From contig JACKMP010000002.1 in NCBI GenBank assembly GCA_024235315.1, positions 1 to 64,000 of the forward strand: a stretch of 64,000 nt of DNA, written 5' to 3'. The position numbers were made by a program, and so were the translations under genes. Shown here piece after piece: positions 30,567 to 44,681 of this stretch (positions are counted from its first letter, which is position 1; each line of letters starts with the position of its first letter). Under the pieces are notes generated by a model, which saw nothing but the letters and a program-made list of their open reading frames with translations, ran no database searches and had not been told where the DNA came from. This DNA comes from Chromatiaceae bacterium (GTDB lineage Bacteria; Pseudomonadota; Gammaproteobacteria; Chromatiales; Chromatiaceae).

Positions 30567-30995
30567 ATGACCCAGGTTGATTTCTATCTATTGGCAGATG
30601 ACGCACCCGGTGACCGCTTCCGGTTGGCCTGCCGGATAGCCGAGAAGGCGCGCCGTGCAGGACTGCGCGTGCTGATCCATGCGCCCGAACCGACGCTCGC
30701 CAGCCATATCGATACGCTGTTGTGGACACTTTGGGAGCAGAGTTTTGTGCCGCACGGCCTGCTCGGCAGGGTGGATCCGGCGATCAACCCGATCCTGATC
30801 GGTGACGGCAGTGAAGCACATGATGAACACCAGGTGCTGATCAACCTGGCGACGGAAGTGCCGGTGTTCTTCAGTCGATTCGATCGCCTGGTCGAATGCG
30901 TCGACCACGACGAAGCGGTAAAGGCGTCAGGCAGGCAGCGTTTCCGCTTCTACCGCGAGCATGGCTACCCGCTCGGCACGCACACGCTGACTTAG
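30567..30995 (+). CDS. holC: DNA polymerase III chi subunit
   Basis: Subunit of the clamp-loader complex that contacts single-strand-binding protein during replication. It has 142 residues with the family pattern: N-terminal VDFYLLADDAPGDRFRLACRIAEKA, and the WEQSFVPHGLL segment preceding an HDEHQVLINL-like loop. It is translated from the pepA transcript, and ends before the bidirectional terminator. Confidence 0.93.
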   Translation: MTQVDFYLLADDAPGDRFRLACRIAEKARRAGLRVLIHAPEPTLASHIDTLLWTLWEQSFVPHGLLGRVDPAINPILIGDGSEAHDEHQVLINLATEVPVFFSRFDRLVECVDHDEAVKASGRQRFRFYREHGYPLGTHTLT

Positions 30996-31014
30996 CCACA
31001 ATCGGGCGACAACG

Positions 31015-31040
31015 AAAAAAGGGCCCGAAGGCCCTTTTTT
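31015..31040. terminator. Bidirectional intrinsic terminator between holC and pnp
   Basis: A6, GGGCC, CGAA tetraloop, GGCCC, T6: a symmetric terminator that can end both convergent transcripts. Confidence 0.87.
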
Positions 31041-31068
31041 CAGCGTCCCGTTGGACTCTTTCGGTTGA

Positions 31069-33165
31069 TCAGGCCTCGGCCTCTTCGTCGACTGCCTTCA
31101 TGCTGAGACGGATACGCCCCTGCTTGTCGACCTCCAGCACCTTGACCTTGATGACGTCCCCTTCCTTCAGCTTGTCACTGACCTTTTCCACACGCTCGTC
31201 GGAGATCTGGCTGATGTGCACCAGACCGTCCTTGCCCGGCAGGATGGTGACGAAGGCACCGAAATCCATCAGACGGGCGACGCGACCTTCGTAGATCATG
31301 CCGACCTCGACGTCCGCGGTGATCAGTTCGACACGCTTGCGTGCCTCGTCGCCGGCACTCTTGTCGACCGAGAAGATCTTGACCGTGCCGTCGTCACTGA
31401 TGTCCACGGTCGCACCGGTTTCCTCGGTGATCGAGCGGATGGTGACACCACCTTTGCCGATGACATCGCGAATCTTGTCAGGGTTGATTTTGAACGAAAC
31501 GATGCGTGGTGCATGCTCGGACATCTGTGCACGCGGCGCGTTGATCGCCTTGTTCATCTCTTCGAGGATATGCAGCCGGCCGTGCTTTGCCTGTTCCAGC
31601 GCGATCTCCATGATCTCGCGGGTGATGCCATCGATCTTGATATCCATCTGCAGCGCGTTGACACCGTTCACCGTGCCGGCCACCTTGAAATCCATGTCGC
31701 CGAGGTGATCCTCGTCGCCCAGGATATCGGTCAGCACCGCAAACTCGGCGCCTTCCTTGATCAGACCCATCGCCACCCCGGCGACCGGCGATTTCAGCGG
31801 CACACCGGCATCCATCAGCGACAGGCTGGTACCGCAGACCGAAGCCATCGACGATGAACCATTCGATTCGGTGATCTCCGAAACCACACGGATCGAGTAC
31901 GGGAAGTCGGTAAGGTTCGGCATACAGGCGAGTACGCCGCGCTTCGCCAGACGACCGTGACCGATCTCGCGCCGCTTGGGGCTGCCGACACGGCCGAGTT
32001 CGCCGACGCAGAACGGTGGGAAGTTGTAGTGAAGCATGAAGGCTTCTTTGCGCTCACCCTCGAGTGCATCGATGATCTGTGAATCGCGCTCGGTACCCAG
32101 CGTCGTCACTACCAGGGCCTGTGTCTCACCGCGAGTGAACAGCGCAGAGCCATGGGTACGCGGCAGCACGCCGGTACGAATGGTGATCGGACGCACCGTC
32201 TTGGTGTCGCGACCGTCGATGCGTGGCTCACCGGCCAGGATCCGCCCGCGCACCGTGGACTTCTTCAGCTTTTCGACAGCACCCATCACCTCGGCCTCGT
32301 CGAAAGCCGGGGTCTCGCCGCCACACAGCTGTGCCTTGGCTGTGGCGATGGCTGCATCGATGGCGGCATAGCGATCCATCTTGTCGGCAATGGTGTAGGC
32401 ATTGCGCAGGGCGTCGCCACAGGCCGATTCGACAGCCGCCTTCAGTGCGTCATTGGCGACCACTTCCGGCATTGCGATGATCGGCTTGTTTACCTCGGCG
32501 GCCAGTTCCTTGATCGCGTTGATCGCCACCTGCATCTGCTCGTGACCGAACAGCACCGCACCGAGCATAATCTCCTCGGACAACTGGTTGGCCTCCGACT
32601 CGACCATCAGGACGGCGTTCTCGGTACCCGCAACCACCAGGTCCAGGTCCGAGTGCTCACCCAGCCCGGTCGGTCCATTCAGGATATAGCTGCCATTCTT
32701 GTAGCCGACCCGCGCGGCGCCGATCGGCCCCTGGAACGGTGCACCGGAAATCGCCAGCGCGGCCGATGTGCCGATCAGCGAAGGGATCTCGGGATCGACA
32801 CGTGGATTGAGCGACTTGACGGTACAGATGACCTGGGTCTCGGCGATGAAGTTTTTCGGAAACAAGGGCCGGATCGGACGGTCGATCAGGCGTGAGGTGA
32901 GGATTTCCTTTTCCGAGGGACGACCTTCGCGACGGAAGAACCCACCGGGAATCTTGCCGGCGGCATAGGTCTTTTCCTGGTAATCGACGGTCAGCGGGAA
33001 GAAATCACGGCCGCTGTCGAGGTTCTTGTCGTAGACCACCGTGACCAGGACGACGGTGTCAGCCATGTTGACCATGATGGCAGCATCCGCCTGGCGCGCG
33101 ATCTCGCCGGTCTCCAGCGTGACTGTGTGTTCACCGAACTGAAACGTTTTCTTGATTGGGTTCAC
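31069..33165 (-). CDS. pnp: Polyribonucleotide nucleotidyltransferase (PNPase)
   Basis: Phosphorolytic 3'-5' exoribonuclease of mRNA turnover and degradosome partner. It has 698 residues with two RNase PH domains joined by a helical region, then a KH domain (around [18 protein letters not shown]) and a C-terminal S1 domain. [22 protein letters not shown] in the first PH domain is characteristic. It follows rpsO with only 34 bases between, so the long RNase III-processed leader of E. coli pnp seems absent or reduced. Confidence 0.98.
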   Translation of the reverse strand: MNPIKKTFQFGEHTVTLETGEIARQADAAIMVNMADTVVLVTVVYDKNLDSGRDFFPLTVDYQEKTYAAGKIPGGFFRREGRPSEKEILTSRLIDRPIRPLFPKNFIAETQVICTVKSLNPRVDPEIPSLIGTSAALAISGAPFQGPIGAARVGYKNGSYILNGPTGLGEHSDLDLVVAGTENAVLMVESEANQLSEEIMLGAVLFGHEQMQVAINAIKELAAEVNKPIIAMPEVVANDALKAAVESACGDALRNAYTIADKMDRYAAIDAAIATAKAQLCGGETPAFDEAEVMGAVEKLKKSTVRGRILAGEPRIDGRDTKTVRPITIRTGVLPRTHGSALFTRGETQALVVTTLGTERDSQIIDALEGERKEAFMLHYNFPPFCVGELGRVGSPKRREIGHGRLAKRGVLACMPNLTDFPYSIRVVSEITESNGSSSMASVCGTSLSLMDAGVPLKSPVAGVAMGLIKEGAEFAVLTDILGDEDHLGDMDFKVAGTVNGVNALQMDIKIDGITREIMEIALEQAKHGRLHILEEMNKAINAPRAQMSEHAPRIVSFKINPDKIRDVIGKGGVTIRSITEETGATVDISDDGTVKIFSVDKSAGDEARKRVELITADVEVGMIYEGRVARLMDFGAFVTILPGKDGLVHISQISDERVEKVSDKLKEGDVIKVKVLEVDKQGRIRLSMKAVDEEAEA

Positions 33166-33199
33166 TTGGAAATCCTCAAATCTCTTGATGTGTGTCCGC

Positions 33200-33469
33200 T
33201 TATCGACGCAGGCCGAGACGGCTGATCAGTTCGCGATAGCGTTCCACGTTCTTCGACTTGAGGTAGTCGAGGAGCTTGCGGCGCTGGTTGACCAGGCGCA
33301 CCAGACCCTGACGGGAGTGATGGTCTTTCTTGTGGGTCTGGAAATGGGGCGTCAGCTCGGTGATACGGGCGGTCAGCAAGGCCACCTGCACTTCGGTCGA
33401 ACCCGTGTCTTTCGGGTCCTTGCCGTATTCACTGACGATGGATTGTTTCTGCTCTGCGCTCATTGTCAT
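33200..33469 (-). CDS. rpsO: 30S ribosomal protein S15
   Basis: Primary 16S rRNA-binding protein, exactly 89 residues. The conserved [15 protein letters not shown] and [11 protein letters not shown] segments and the LGLRR end match S15. GGAG lies seven bases before the ATG at 33469. It is upstream of pnp, as in most gammaproteobacteria. Confidence 0.98.
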   Translation of the reverse strand: MTMSAEQKQSIVSEYGKDPKDTGSTEVQVALLTARITELTPHFQTHKKDHHSRQGLVRLVNQRRKLLDYLKSKNVERYRELISRLGLRR

Positions 33470-33606
33470 GACATTTCTCCTGTCACTGTGCCTTGATGAA
33501 GCCCCCAACAATGAGTCCAGGCAAGCTTCGGCGGTTGAAAAACGCAGCCATTGTCGGCCGCGCAATAAATTAAGGTCGCGTATTCTCTCTCAATTCGCCC
33601 GGTATG

Positions 33607-34524
33607 TCAGCTTCCGGTCATCAGGCGCTTGGGTGCCACCCGACCGTCGTCCTGGATCTGCCCGACGGCGAGGAAGTCATCACCCTGATAGATGCGCACC
33701 AGGCCCTCGGTAGGCGCCTTTGGCACCAGAACCGCCTGGCCCTGCTTGAGATAAAACGCGGTATCGGCACTCACCCGCACCTCTGGCCAACCCGCCAGCG
33801 CGGTATCGATGGGCAACAGCAGGGCATCAAGCGCCGCCATTCCCTGTTGCGCCTCCGCCTCCAGGGCATCCATGGTGTACATCGGGTACCCGGTGTAAGG
33901 GCCGACGCCGGTGCGCCGCAGCGCGGTGACATGCGCACCGCAACCCAGGGCCTCACCGATGTCTGTGGCCAGGGCACGCACGTAGGTCCCCTTGGAACAA
34001 TGCACCTGCAGGTCGAACTCAGGCAGGTCGACTGCCAGCAGCGTCAGTTCCCGGATCTGCACCGTGCGCGGCTCACGCGCCACCTCGACGCCCTCCCGGG
34101 CCAGTTCGTAGAGCCGCTTGCCCTGATGCTTAAGCGCCGAGTACATCGGCGGCATCTGTTCGATCTCGCCGCGAAACCGCGTCAGCACGGATTCGATCTG
34201 CTGCACATCGATGCCGTCGGTCGGCCGGGTCTGCAGGATCTCACCCTCGGTGTCGCCGGTGGCCGTGGTCTGCCCGAGCCTGACACGAAAACGGTAGTAC
34301 TTGTCGGCATCGAGCAGGAAAGCCGACAGCTTGGTTGCATCGCCGAGACAGATCGGCAGCATCCCGTCTGCCAGTGGATCGAGACTTCCTGTATGCCCGG
34401 CCTTGCGCGCGTCGAACAGGCGTTTGACACGCTGCAGCGCGTGGTTCGAACTCAGACCCAGCGGCTTGTCCAACAACAGGATCCCACTGACCGGGCGGCC
34501 CTTCACACGTCCTCGTCGCCCCAT
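33607..34524 (-). CDS. truB: tRNA pseudouridine-55 synthase TruB
   Basis: Makes pseudouridine 55 in the T loop of tRNAs. It has 305 residues; motif II HTGSLDPLADGMLP holds the catalytic D49. A C-terminal PUA-like region follows (VLVPKAPTEGLVRIY). It begins two bases after the rbfA stop, so the pair is coupled, and belongs to the nusA-infB operon. Confidence 0.96.
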   Translation of the reverse strand: MGRRGRVKGRPVSGILLLDKPLGLSSNHALQRVKRLFDARKAGHTGSLDPLADGMLPICLGDATKLSAFLLDADKYYRFRVRLGQTTATGDTEGEILQTRPTDGIDVQQIESVLTRFRGEIEQMPPMYSALKHQGKRLYELAREGVEVAREPRTVQIRELTLLAVDLPEFDLQVHCSKGTYVRALATDIGEALGCGAHVTALRRTGVGPYTGYPMYTMDALEAEAQQGMAALDALLLPIDTALAGWPEVRVSADTAFYLKQGQAVLVPKAPTEGLVRIYQGDDFLAVGQIQDDGRVAPKRLMTGS

Positions 34525-34526
34525 GC

Positions 34527-34889
34527 TCAGTCCCCGCGGCCTTCGTCTTTGGCGACCGCCTGGTCGATCAGCGAGGATAGACGCAGACCGGCCTCGATCG
34601 ACTTGTCGTAAACGAAGGCCAGACGCGGCACCGTACGCAGATTCATGCTGTCAGACAGGCGTCGCCGCAGGAAAGCCGCCGCCTTGTTCAGTGCGCGCTC
34701 CGTGTCTTTCGCGTGCGCCGCATCCATCACGGTGAAAAACACCTTGGCATGCGACAGGTCTCGCACCACCCTGACTTCCTGGATGGTCACCTGCGACAAC
34801 CGCGGATCACGCGCCTCGTCGCGCAGCAACAATGCGAGCTCGCGCCGGATTTCCGCGCCCACACGCTCTTCGCGTCCGAACTCCTGCAT
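34527..34889 (-). CDS. rbfA: Ribosome-binding factor A
   Basis: Late 30S maturation factor, a KH-fold protein of 120 residues from the ATG at 34889. ERVGAEIRRELALLL and DLSHAKVFFTVM are typical. It follows infB by 27 bases and precedes truB by two. Confidence 0.95.
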   Translation of the reverse strand: MQEFGREERVGAEIRRELALLLRDEARDPRLSQVTIQEVRVVRDLSHAKVFFTVMDAAHAKDTERALNKAAAFLRRRLSDSMNLRTVPRLAFVYDKSIEAGLRLSSLIDQAVAKDEGRGD

Positions 34890-34916
34890 GACCGCAGCGC
34901 CTCCGCTCGTGGGCAA

Positions 34917-37496
<2,580 letters not shown>

Positions 37497-37508
37497 ATTC
37501 GATCCCCT

Positions 37509-39011
37509 TTACTCGGCACTCTCTGCAAACCAGGGTTCGCGCGCCGTCATGATCAACTGGCCGGCTCGATCCTCGTCCATTCCCTCGATTTCGAGCAGTT
37601 CGTCGATCGACTGCTCGGCGAGGTCTTCCATCGTCACGACCCCGCGCGATGCGAGCTGATAGGCCAGCTTGCGGTCCATGCCTTCCATCGTCAGCAGGTC
37701 TTCTGCCGGTTCGACGTCACCGAGGACCTCTTCCTTGGCGATCGCCCGCGTCAACAGCGCATCCTTGGCGCGGTTGCGCAGTTCGTCGATGATTTCCTGA
37801 TCGAATTCCTCGATTGCCGCCATCTCGGCGTCATCGACGTACGCAATCTCCTCGATGTTCGTGAAGCCTTCCTGCACCAGGATGGCCGCCACCTCTTCGT
37901 CCACATCGAGCTGTTCCATGAAGTGCTGAATGAACCCCTGTGCCTCGGTCTCACTCTTCTCGGCGGCCTGCTCCTCGCTCATCACGTTGAGTTCCCAACC
38001 TGTGAGCTGGCTGGCCAGGCGGACGTTCTGGCCACCACGGCCGATCGCCTGCGACAGGTTTTCGTCCTTGACCGCGATATCCATGCTGTGCGCCTCTTCG
38101 TCGACCACGATCGAGGTGACGTCGGCCGGCGACATCGCATTGATCACGAACTGCGCCGGGTTCTCATTCCACAGGATGATATCGACGCGCTCGCCACCCA
38201 GTTCATTGGACACCGCCTGTACGCGCGAACCACGCATACCGACGCAGGCACCCACGGGGTCGATTCGCTGGTCACGCGTGCGCACTGCGATCTTGGCGCG
38301 CAGCCCCGGGTCACGGGCGGCGCCGACGATCTCGATCAGGCCCTCGCCGACCTCCGGCACCTCGAGCTTGAACAGTTCGATCAGCAACGCCGGCTGGGTA
38401 CGCGAAACGAATAGCTGTGGACCACGCTGTTCGGAACGTACGTCATACAGATAGCCGCGCAGCCGATCGCCGGCGCGCGTGGCCTCCTTCGGAATGACCT
38501 CCCCCTTGGGCACCAGCGCCTCGGCGTTGTTGCCCAGATCGAGCACGATCGAGCCACGGTCGGCACGCTTGACGATACCGGTGATCAGCTCGCCGACACG
38601 ATCCTTATACGCCTCAACGACCTTCGCCCGCTCGGCTTCGCGCACCTTCTGGACGATGACCTGCTTGGCAGTCTGCGCGGCGATACGGCCGAACGAGATC
38701 GACTCGATCTGGTCCTCGACATAGTCGCCGGGCTGAAAATTGGGATCTTCGGCACGAGCGGCCGACAGGGTGATCTCGGCAACCGGATTTTCCAACACCT
38801 GGGTCTCGGCATCATCGACCACCAGCCAGCGCCGGAACGTCTCGTAGTCGCCCGTCTTGCGATCGATCGCCACGCGGACTTCGATCTCGCCGCCGTTCTT
38901 CTTTCGAGTCGCCGATGCCAGGGCTGCCTCGATGGCCTCGAAAATAATCTCTTTTTCGACGCCCTTCTCGTTGGATACCGCATCAACCACGAGCAAGATT
39001 TCTTTGTTCAT
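37509..39011 (-). CDS. nusA: Transcription termination/antitermination factor NusA
   Basis: RNA-polymerase-associated factor for pausing, termination and antitermination. It has 500 residues: N-terminal polymerase-binding domain, S1 domain (around [22 protein letters not shown]), KH1 and KH2 ([34 protein letters not shown]), and two C-terminal acidic repeats, as in gammaproteobacteria. NusA commonly regulates its own operon; the leader upstream of rimP holds two intrinsic terminators on which it could act. Confidence 0.98.
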   Translation of the reverse strand: MNKEILLVVDAVSNEKGVEKEIIFEAIEAALASATRKKNGGEIEVRVAIDRKTGDYETFRRWLVVDDAETQVLENPVAEITLSAARAEDPNFQPGDYVEDQIESISFGRIAAQTAKQVIVQKVREAERAKVVEAYKDRVGELITGIVKRADRGSIVLDLGNNAEALVPKGEVIPKEATRAGDRLRGYLYDVRSEQRGPQLFVSRTQPALLIELFKLEVPEVGEGLIEIVGAARDPGLRAKIAVRTRDQRIDPVGACVGMRGSRVQAVSNELGGERVDIILWNENPAQFVINAMSPADVTSIVVDEEAHSMDIAVKDENLSQAIGRGGQNVRLASQLTGWELNVMSEEQAAEKSETEAQGFIQHFMEQLDVDEEVAAILVQEGFTNIEEIAYVDDAEMAAIEEFDQEIIDELRNRAKDALLTRAIAKEEVLGDVEPAEDLLTMEGMDRKLAYQLASRGVVTMEDLAEQSIDELLEIEGMDEDRAGQLIMTAREPWFAESAE

Positions 39012-39026
39012 CGCTCCGCCTTCCGC

Positions 39027-39485
39027 CTAAAACTGAGGTACTAGCCGTGCCGAGGCAAATTGCGAAAAGGGCAGTCGAACCAACTCCCCCTCCACCTGCA
39101 TAACCACATCATCACCATCGATCTCGATAATGGTGCCCTTGTAGTTGCTTCTGCCGTTCAGCGCGGCGTTCAACTTCACACGGGCCGTTTGACCCGCAAA
39201 TCGCGCAAAATGCGCCAACTCGAACAGAGGTCGATCCAGGCCCGGAGACGAGACCTCGAGGGCATACTCACCCTTGATCGGGTCCTCCACCTCCAGCACG
39301 CCGCTCACCTGGTGACTGACCTTCTCGCAATCCGTCAGACCGATGCCATCCGGGCTATCGATATAGATCCGCAGCAGGTGCCCGGCCTGCGGCCGCGAAA
39401 GGTACTCGATGCCGAGCAGTTCGTAACCCAAGCCCTGCGCCGCACGGCGAACCAGATCTGTCAGATGAGGCGGTGCCTTATTCAT
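39027..39485 (-). CDS. rimP: Ribosome maturation factor RimP
   Basis: 30S assembly factor, 152 residues from the ATG at 39485 (GAGAGAA ribosome site). The family signatures YELLGIEYL, LRIYIDS and YALEVSSPGLDRPL are present; the C-terminal Sm-like domain follows. The open frame continues upstream through the terminator hairpin, so an earlier start is unlikely. First gene of the nusA-infB operon. Confidence 0.95.
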   Translation of the reverse strand: MNKAPPHLTDLVRRAAQGLGYELLGIEYLSRPQAGHLLRIYIDSPDGIGLTDCEKVSHQVSGVLEVEDPIKGEYALEVSSPGLDRPLFELAHFARFAGQTARVKLNAALNGRSNYKGTIIEIDGDDVVMQVEGELVRLPFSQFASARLVPQF

Positions 39486-39505
39486 TTCTCTCGACGCAAC
39501 GGCCC

Positions 39506-39534
39506 AAAAACAAAAAATGGGCCTTAGGCCCATT
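39506..39534 (-). terminator. Intrinsic terminator/attenuator immediately upstream of rimP
   Basis: AATGGGCC and GGCCCATT form a perfect 8-bp stem (39516-39534, loop TTA). On the minus strand it is followed by TTTTTTG and TTTTT, ending about 20 bases before the rimP ATG. It must be read through to express rimP-nusA-infB. Confidence 0.72.
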
Positions 39535-39581
39535 CCTGAATCATTCGCACCGAACGTCCAACGCCCGACGCATTCCGATAC

Positions 39582-39607
39582 AAAAAAACCCCATCAACGG
39601 GGCTTTT
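39582..39607 (-). terminator. Second intrinsic terminator in the rimP leader
   Basis: On the minus strand AAAAGCCCCG-TTGAT-GGGG is followed by T7. It lies 50 bases upstream of the other terminator and about 70 bases downstream of a good promoter. It could end the upstream Sel1 transcript or act as the first of two attenuators. Confidence 0.7.
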
Positions 39608-39673
39608 CCAGGACGCGGCCCCTGTTCGAACCGCTGCCGCCGACCGGCTTCCCAGCCTTTTGACAGCGCCCGA

Positions 39674-39701
39674 AGTCTACCAGAATCTCATTTCTCGTCA
39701 A
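39674..39701 (-). promoter_or_regulatory. Putative promoter of the rimP-nusA-infB operon
   Basis: Minus strand TTGACG (39696-39701) and TAGACT (39674-39679) with 16 bases between. Transcription from here would give a leader of about 180 bases that includes both terminators. Confidence 0.55.
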
Positions 39702-39737
39702 ATATTTGAGTTGCTGACGGACAGGCGCAGGGGCTGT

Positions 39738-40070
39738 TCAATGGCGGCGCCGGCCACCCGCCGCATCCGGGCCGGACACCACGACCCGCCCAAACGCCTC
39801 GAGCAACCGCCTCGCCTGCTCAAATTCGCTGTCACTCATACGTGACGCAACATGGCGACGCAGTTTTTCTGCATCGGCGTCACCCTGCTCAATCGCCCGG
39901 CTCAACCAGAAAAAGGCCTGGACCAGATCCGGCTCCACGCCGCGGCCCTCTGCGTAGATGAGTCCGGCGGCGTACTGCGCGTCCATATCGCCCCGCTCCG
40001 CCTCGGCGATGAGGCGGGCAGCCATCTCCGGGTCATTGCGCAGCAGGCCCATCCCACTCAGATCCGCCAT
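39738..40070 (-). CDS. Small Sel1-repeat protein
   Basis: Cytoplasmic protein of 110 residues with one to two Sel1-like (TPR-type) repeats: GDMDAQYAAGLIYAEGRGVEPDLVQAFFWLSRAIEQGD fits the repeat consensus across residues 27-64 or so. The tail is basic. Such repeats mediate protein contacts; no partner can be named. It is 48 bases downstream of the DUF302 gene on the same strand, possibly in one transcript. Confidence 0.8.
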   Translation of the reverse strand: MADLSGMGLLRNDPEMAARLIAEAERGDMDAQYAAGLIYAEGRGVEPDLVQAFFWLSRAIEQGDADAEKLRRHVASRMSDSEFEQARRLLEAFGRVVVSGPDAAGGRRRH

Positions 40071-40118
40071 CTGTCCGCCTCCCGGGCGTCCGGTGGACCA
40101 CCTGCATCTCGCTGGTGA

Positions 40119-40619
40119 TCAGTCGAGCTTGAGCATCTGCTGCATCTGCGGCCCAAGTTCCTTGGTCATCTCCAGCACGTCACCGCCATACATCTGGCCC
40201 ATCGCCTCGAGATTCATCATCGAGATATAGGTCTTGCCGTCGGATTTCTGGTACACCGCAATGGTGCAGGGCATCATCGCGGTCAACATCTTGTATTCGT
40301 CCTTGAGCAGCAGCTTGACCGCGGCGAACGGCTCACACATCTTCAGGACCTGATTCGGTCCGATATCCGTGTCGGTGACCTTCATCAGGTTGGCCTGGAA
40401 ATCCACTTTCCACTTCGATGGCACCTTCCAGCCCATGTCCTTGGCGTTCGCCTCCAGGCGCTCGAGCGTGGCCTCGAATCCCAGGGGACTCGGAACTTCG
40501 ATGAGCATCTTGAACGACGGCGCCGCCGCGTTCTGCTCGCCGGCAGTCACTGCCGCCGCGTTGATCACCGCGATACCCAGCACCAGGCCTGCTGCCATCC
40601 GCATCATCTGCGTCTTCAT
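40119..40619 (-). CDS. Exported DUF302-domain protein
   Basis: Predicted periplasmic protein of 166 residues: signal peptide to about residue 27 (GIAVINAAAVTAGE), then a DUF302 domain with the common pattern SPLGFEATLERLEANAKDMGW and a MMPCTIAVYQKSDGKTYISMMN strand pair. DUF302 proteins are common in sulfur- and metal-metabolising bacteria and are of unknown function; a single Cys (CTIAVY) could bind metal. It is divergent from the copper ATPase gene at 40768. Confidence 0.85.
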   Translation of the reverse strand: MKTQMMRMAAGLVLGIAVINAAAVTAGEQNAAAPSFKMLIEVPSPLGFEATLERLEANAKDMGWKVPSKWKVDFQANLMKVTDTDIGPNQVLKMCEPFAAVKLLLKDEYKMLTAMMPCTIAVYQKSDGKTYISMMNLEAMGQMYGGDVLEMTKELGPQMQQMLKLD

Positions 40620-40767
40620 ATAACCCCTCTCGTGGTTGGTGAACCCTACCCCGCACCGGCGATACCCGACATCGGCGTCGGAATTACCTCTCAGACCACA
40701 CGAATCGCCCGTCGGTTTGCCCTAAGATAGCGGCGTTGCTTATACCACACACGAACCGGCCGACACC

Positions 40768-43272
<2,505 letters not shown>

Positions 43273-43337
43273 GCATGTCGGCACCGGGATCCTGATTCCC
43301 CATACCAATACGCGCGCCATCCGTCAAGCATCAAATC

Positions 43338-43365
43338 TTGACTTTCTCTTATTAATCGGTATATT
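43338..43365 (+). promoter_or_regulatory. Strong sigma-70-type promoter before the 70-aa gene
   Basis: TTGACT (43338-43343) and TATATT (43360-43365) separated by 16 bases, in an AT-rich patch 28 bases before the ATG. Confidence 0.7.
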
Positions 43366-43392
43366 AGCGGTTACTTATTTATGGAGTAGGAA

Positions 43393-43605
43393 ATGACATA
43401 CCGAATAGTGCACAACGAGCAGACCGGCTTGTACCGCGTGGAGAAACGCGGACTCTTGGGCTGGGCGTTCGTCAGCGATCCGAAGACCGGTGACTACGTT
43501 GGCTTCGAGGACATCGAACACGCCCGCGCATGGATCAGATCCGCCACCAAACGCAAAGACGGCGATTCACGCCGCTGGAAAGTCGTTTCCGATTGCAACT
43601 GCTGA
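43393..43605 (+). CDS. Hypothetical protein (70 aa)
   Basis: Small soluble protein of 70 residues behind a strong promoter and a GGAG ribosome site. It looks like a folded domain of alternating strands (YRIVHNEQTGLYRVEKRGLLG, WKVVSDCNC) with one helix (IEHARAWI). It ends in CNC, giving two closely spaced cysteines. No signal peptide, no family that I recognise. It lies between ccoI and the ba3 oxidase genes, so a role in copper or redox handling is conceivable but unsupported. Confidence 0.65.
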   Translation: MTYRIVHNEQTGLYRVEKRGLLGWAFVSDPKTGDYVGFEDIEHARAWIRSATKRKDGDSRRWKVVSDCNC

Positions 43606-43637
43606 TTGGATAGACAGCCCTACCCTGTGAAATCCGC

Positions 43638-43655
43638 ATGCCGCCGAGGCGGCAT
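43638..43655. terminator. Short perfect hairpin after the 70-aa gene
   Basis: ATGCCGCC and GGCGGCAT around GA; no T-run follows, so it may be a weak terminator or mRNA 3'-end structure. Confidence 0.35.
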
Positions 43656-43729
43656 TCCCGGCGCATGGCACCCCGCTGCCAATCGCCAATCACCGTCACT
43701 CATTGTTTCGCTTCACCGACCACCCCATA

Positions 43730-43751
43730 AAAACTAACATAGATTAGTTTT
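43730..43751. promoter_or_regulatory. 22-bp palindrome, upstream copy
   Basis: Perfect inverted arms AAAACTAA and TTAGTTTT with a six-base spacer. Candidate operator of the oxidase operon. Confidence 0.45.
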
Positions 43752-43753
43752 CC

Positions 43754-43775
43754 TTTATAACCAATCACTTATAAA
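43754..43775. promoter_or_regulatory. 22-bp palindrome, downstream copy
   Basis: Perfect inverted arms TTTATAA and TTATAAA with an eight-base spacer, two bases after the previous palindrome and 24 bases centre to centre. Its arm sequence differs from the first. Confidence 0.4.
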
Positions 43776-43995
43776 TCATCCTACCCTTTAAAAACCCATT
43801 GGGTCGGTATATCTTGCACCCACGTTTGGTGGTGAGTGCCAAAAGAAAAGCAACAAACATCATCGCACCCGGCACGGTCCTCATGCACGCCAAGGCCCGC
43901 CGTACTTCGGTCACGGCGCAAATGCGGACGTGATCCAGCCCTCTGCCAAGCGCCAACACCTTGGATTTATCGATAAGAACACGGGAGAGATCGCA

Positions 43996-44148
43996 ATGTC
44001 GGAAATGTCGGACGAAGAACAAAGACGCATCCTCGAGGCGCCACCGAGAGGTACCTGGGCACTTATTCTCGCGATCGGACTGGCCATGCTGGTCGGCTGG
44101 TTGTACTTCTTCTTTGGTCTGTTCATGTCACACGGACCTGTAGCCTAG
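43996..44148 (+). CDS. Small single-helix subunit of ba3-type oxidase (putative)
   Basis: Fifty-residue membrane protein: a charged N terminus (MSEMSDEEQRRILEAPPRG) and one hydrophobic helix (WALILAIGLAMLVGWLYFFFGLF). Position directly before subunit II and its size recall the one-helix subunit IIa of ba3-type oxidases. Start is the ATG at 43996, with GAGAG about eight bases upstream; an in-frame GTG at 43930 is less likely. It is 16 bases from the next gene. Confidence 0.7.
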   Translation: MSEMSDEEQRRILEAPPRGTWALILAIGLAMLVGWLYFFFGLFMSHGPVA

Positions 44149-44164
44149 CCAGGGAAAATTTCAG

Positions 44165-44647
44165 ATGCATATCGATCCGTTAGAAAAAAAATGGATGTAT
44201 GTCGTCGGCTTCATGACTGCGGTCATGATCGGTTCGATGGCCTACGCGGCGATCATGTTGAACATGCATCCACCGAGCAACGTGGAGACCATCGACCCGA
44301 AGACACTGCACCTCTCCGGAGAGTTCGCCGAGGACAACCTTGGCGCAACCACCAACCCCGACGGAAGCGTGACGGTGCGCATGGTCGCTGCACGCTATTC
44401 ATTCTACCCGCAGATGATCGAAGTCCCCGCAGACACCGATGTGAAGTTCCGGATCACCAGTCCGGATGTCCTGCACGGTGTCCACGTCCCCTTCACCAAC
44501 ATGAGCACCATGGTGGTCCCGGGTTATGTCTCGGAGGTCAATACCAGGTTCTCGCGCGAGGGGGAGGCACAATTCCTGTGTAACGAGTACTGCGGTCTCG
44601 GACATGACTATATGTGGTCCAAGCTGAAGGTCGTCCCCAAGGGCTGA
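44165..44647 (+). CDS. cbaB: Cytochrome c oxidase subunit II (CuA), ba3 type
   Basis: Receives electrons from cytochrome c at a binuclear CuA centre. It has 160 residues and only one N-terminal membrane helix (about 12-32), like Thermus ba3 subunit II and unlike the two-helix aa3 form. The CuA ligands are visible: the His in VLHGVHVPF and C, C, H and M in CNEYCGLGHDYM. The cupredoxin domain spans the C-terminal half. It lies 34 bases before subunit I. Confidence 0.93.
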   Translation: MHIDPLEKKWMYVVGFMTAVMIGSMAYAAIMLNMHPPSNVETIDPKTLHLSGEFAEDNLGATTNPDGSVTVRMVAARYSFYPQMIEVPADTDVKFRITSPDVLHGVHVPFTNMSTMVVPGYVSEVNTRFSREGEAQFLCNEYCGLGHDYMWSKLKVVPKG

Positions 44648-44681
44648 TCGCCGCTGACACAACGAATTCGGGAAGAACAAT

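Larger units (their letters stand above)
43606..43995. other. Intergenic region before the ba3 oxidase cluster
   Basis: About 390 bases. It holds a short hairpin (43638-43655, ATGCCGCC/GGCGGCAT) just after the 70-aa gene, then an AT-rich segment with two adjacent 22-bp palindromes (see separate entries) and probably the promoter of the oxidase operon. No convincing gene is seen on either strand. Confidence 0.55.

Noticed and set aside
39600..39680. Possible tRNA in the rimP leader because of a GGTTCGAAC stretch on the minus strand, where E. coli has metY
   Set aside because: The flanking bases cannot form the T stem, and no acceptor, D or anticodon arm could be fitted.
39608..39735. Stop-free minus-strand frame in the leader that could encode a peptide of about 35 residues from a TTG
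   Set aside because: It has no ribosome site, contains the promoter itself, and its length is expected by chance in GC-rich DNA.
43765..44022. 85-codon minus-strand frame upstream of the ba3 oxidase genes
   Set aside because: It overlaps the palindromes and the small oxidase subunit, has no ribosome site and shows no protein-like composition.
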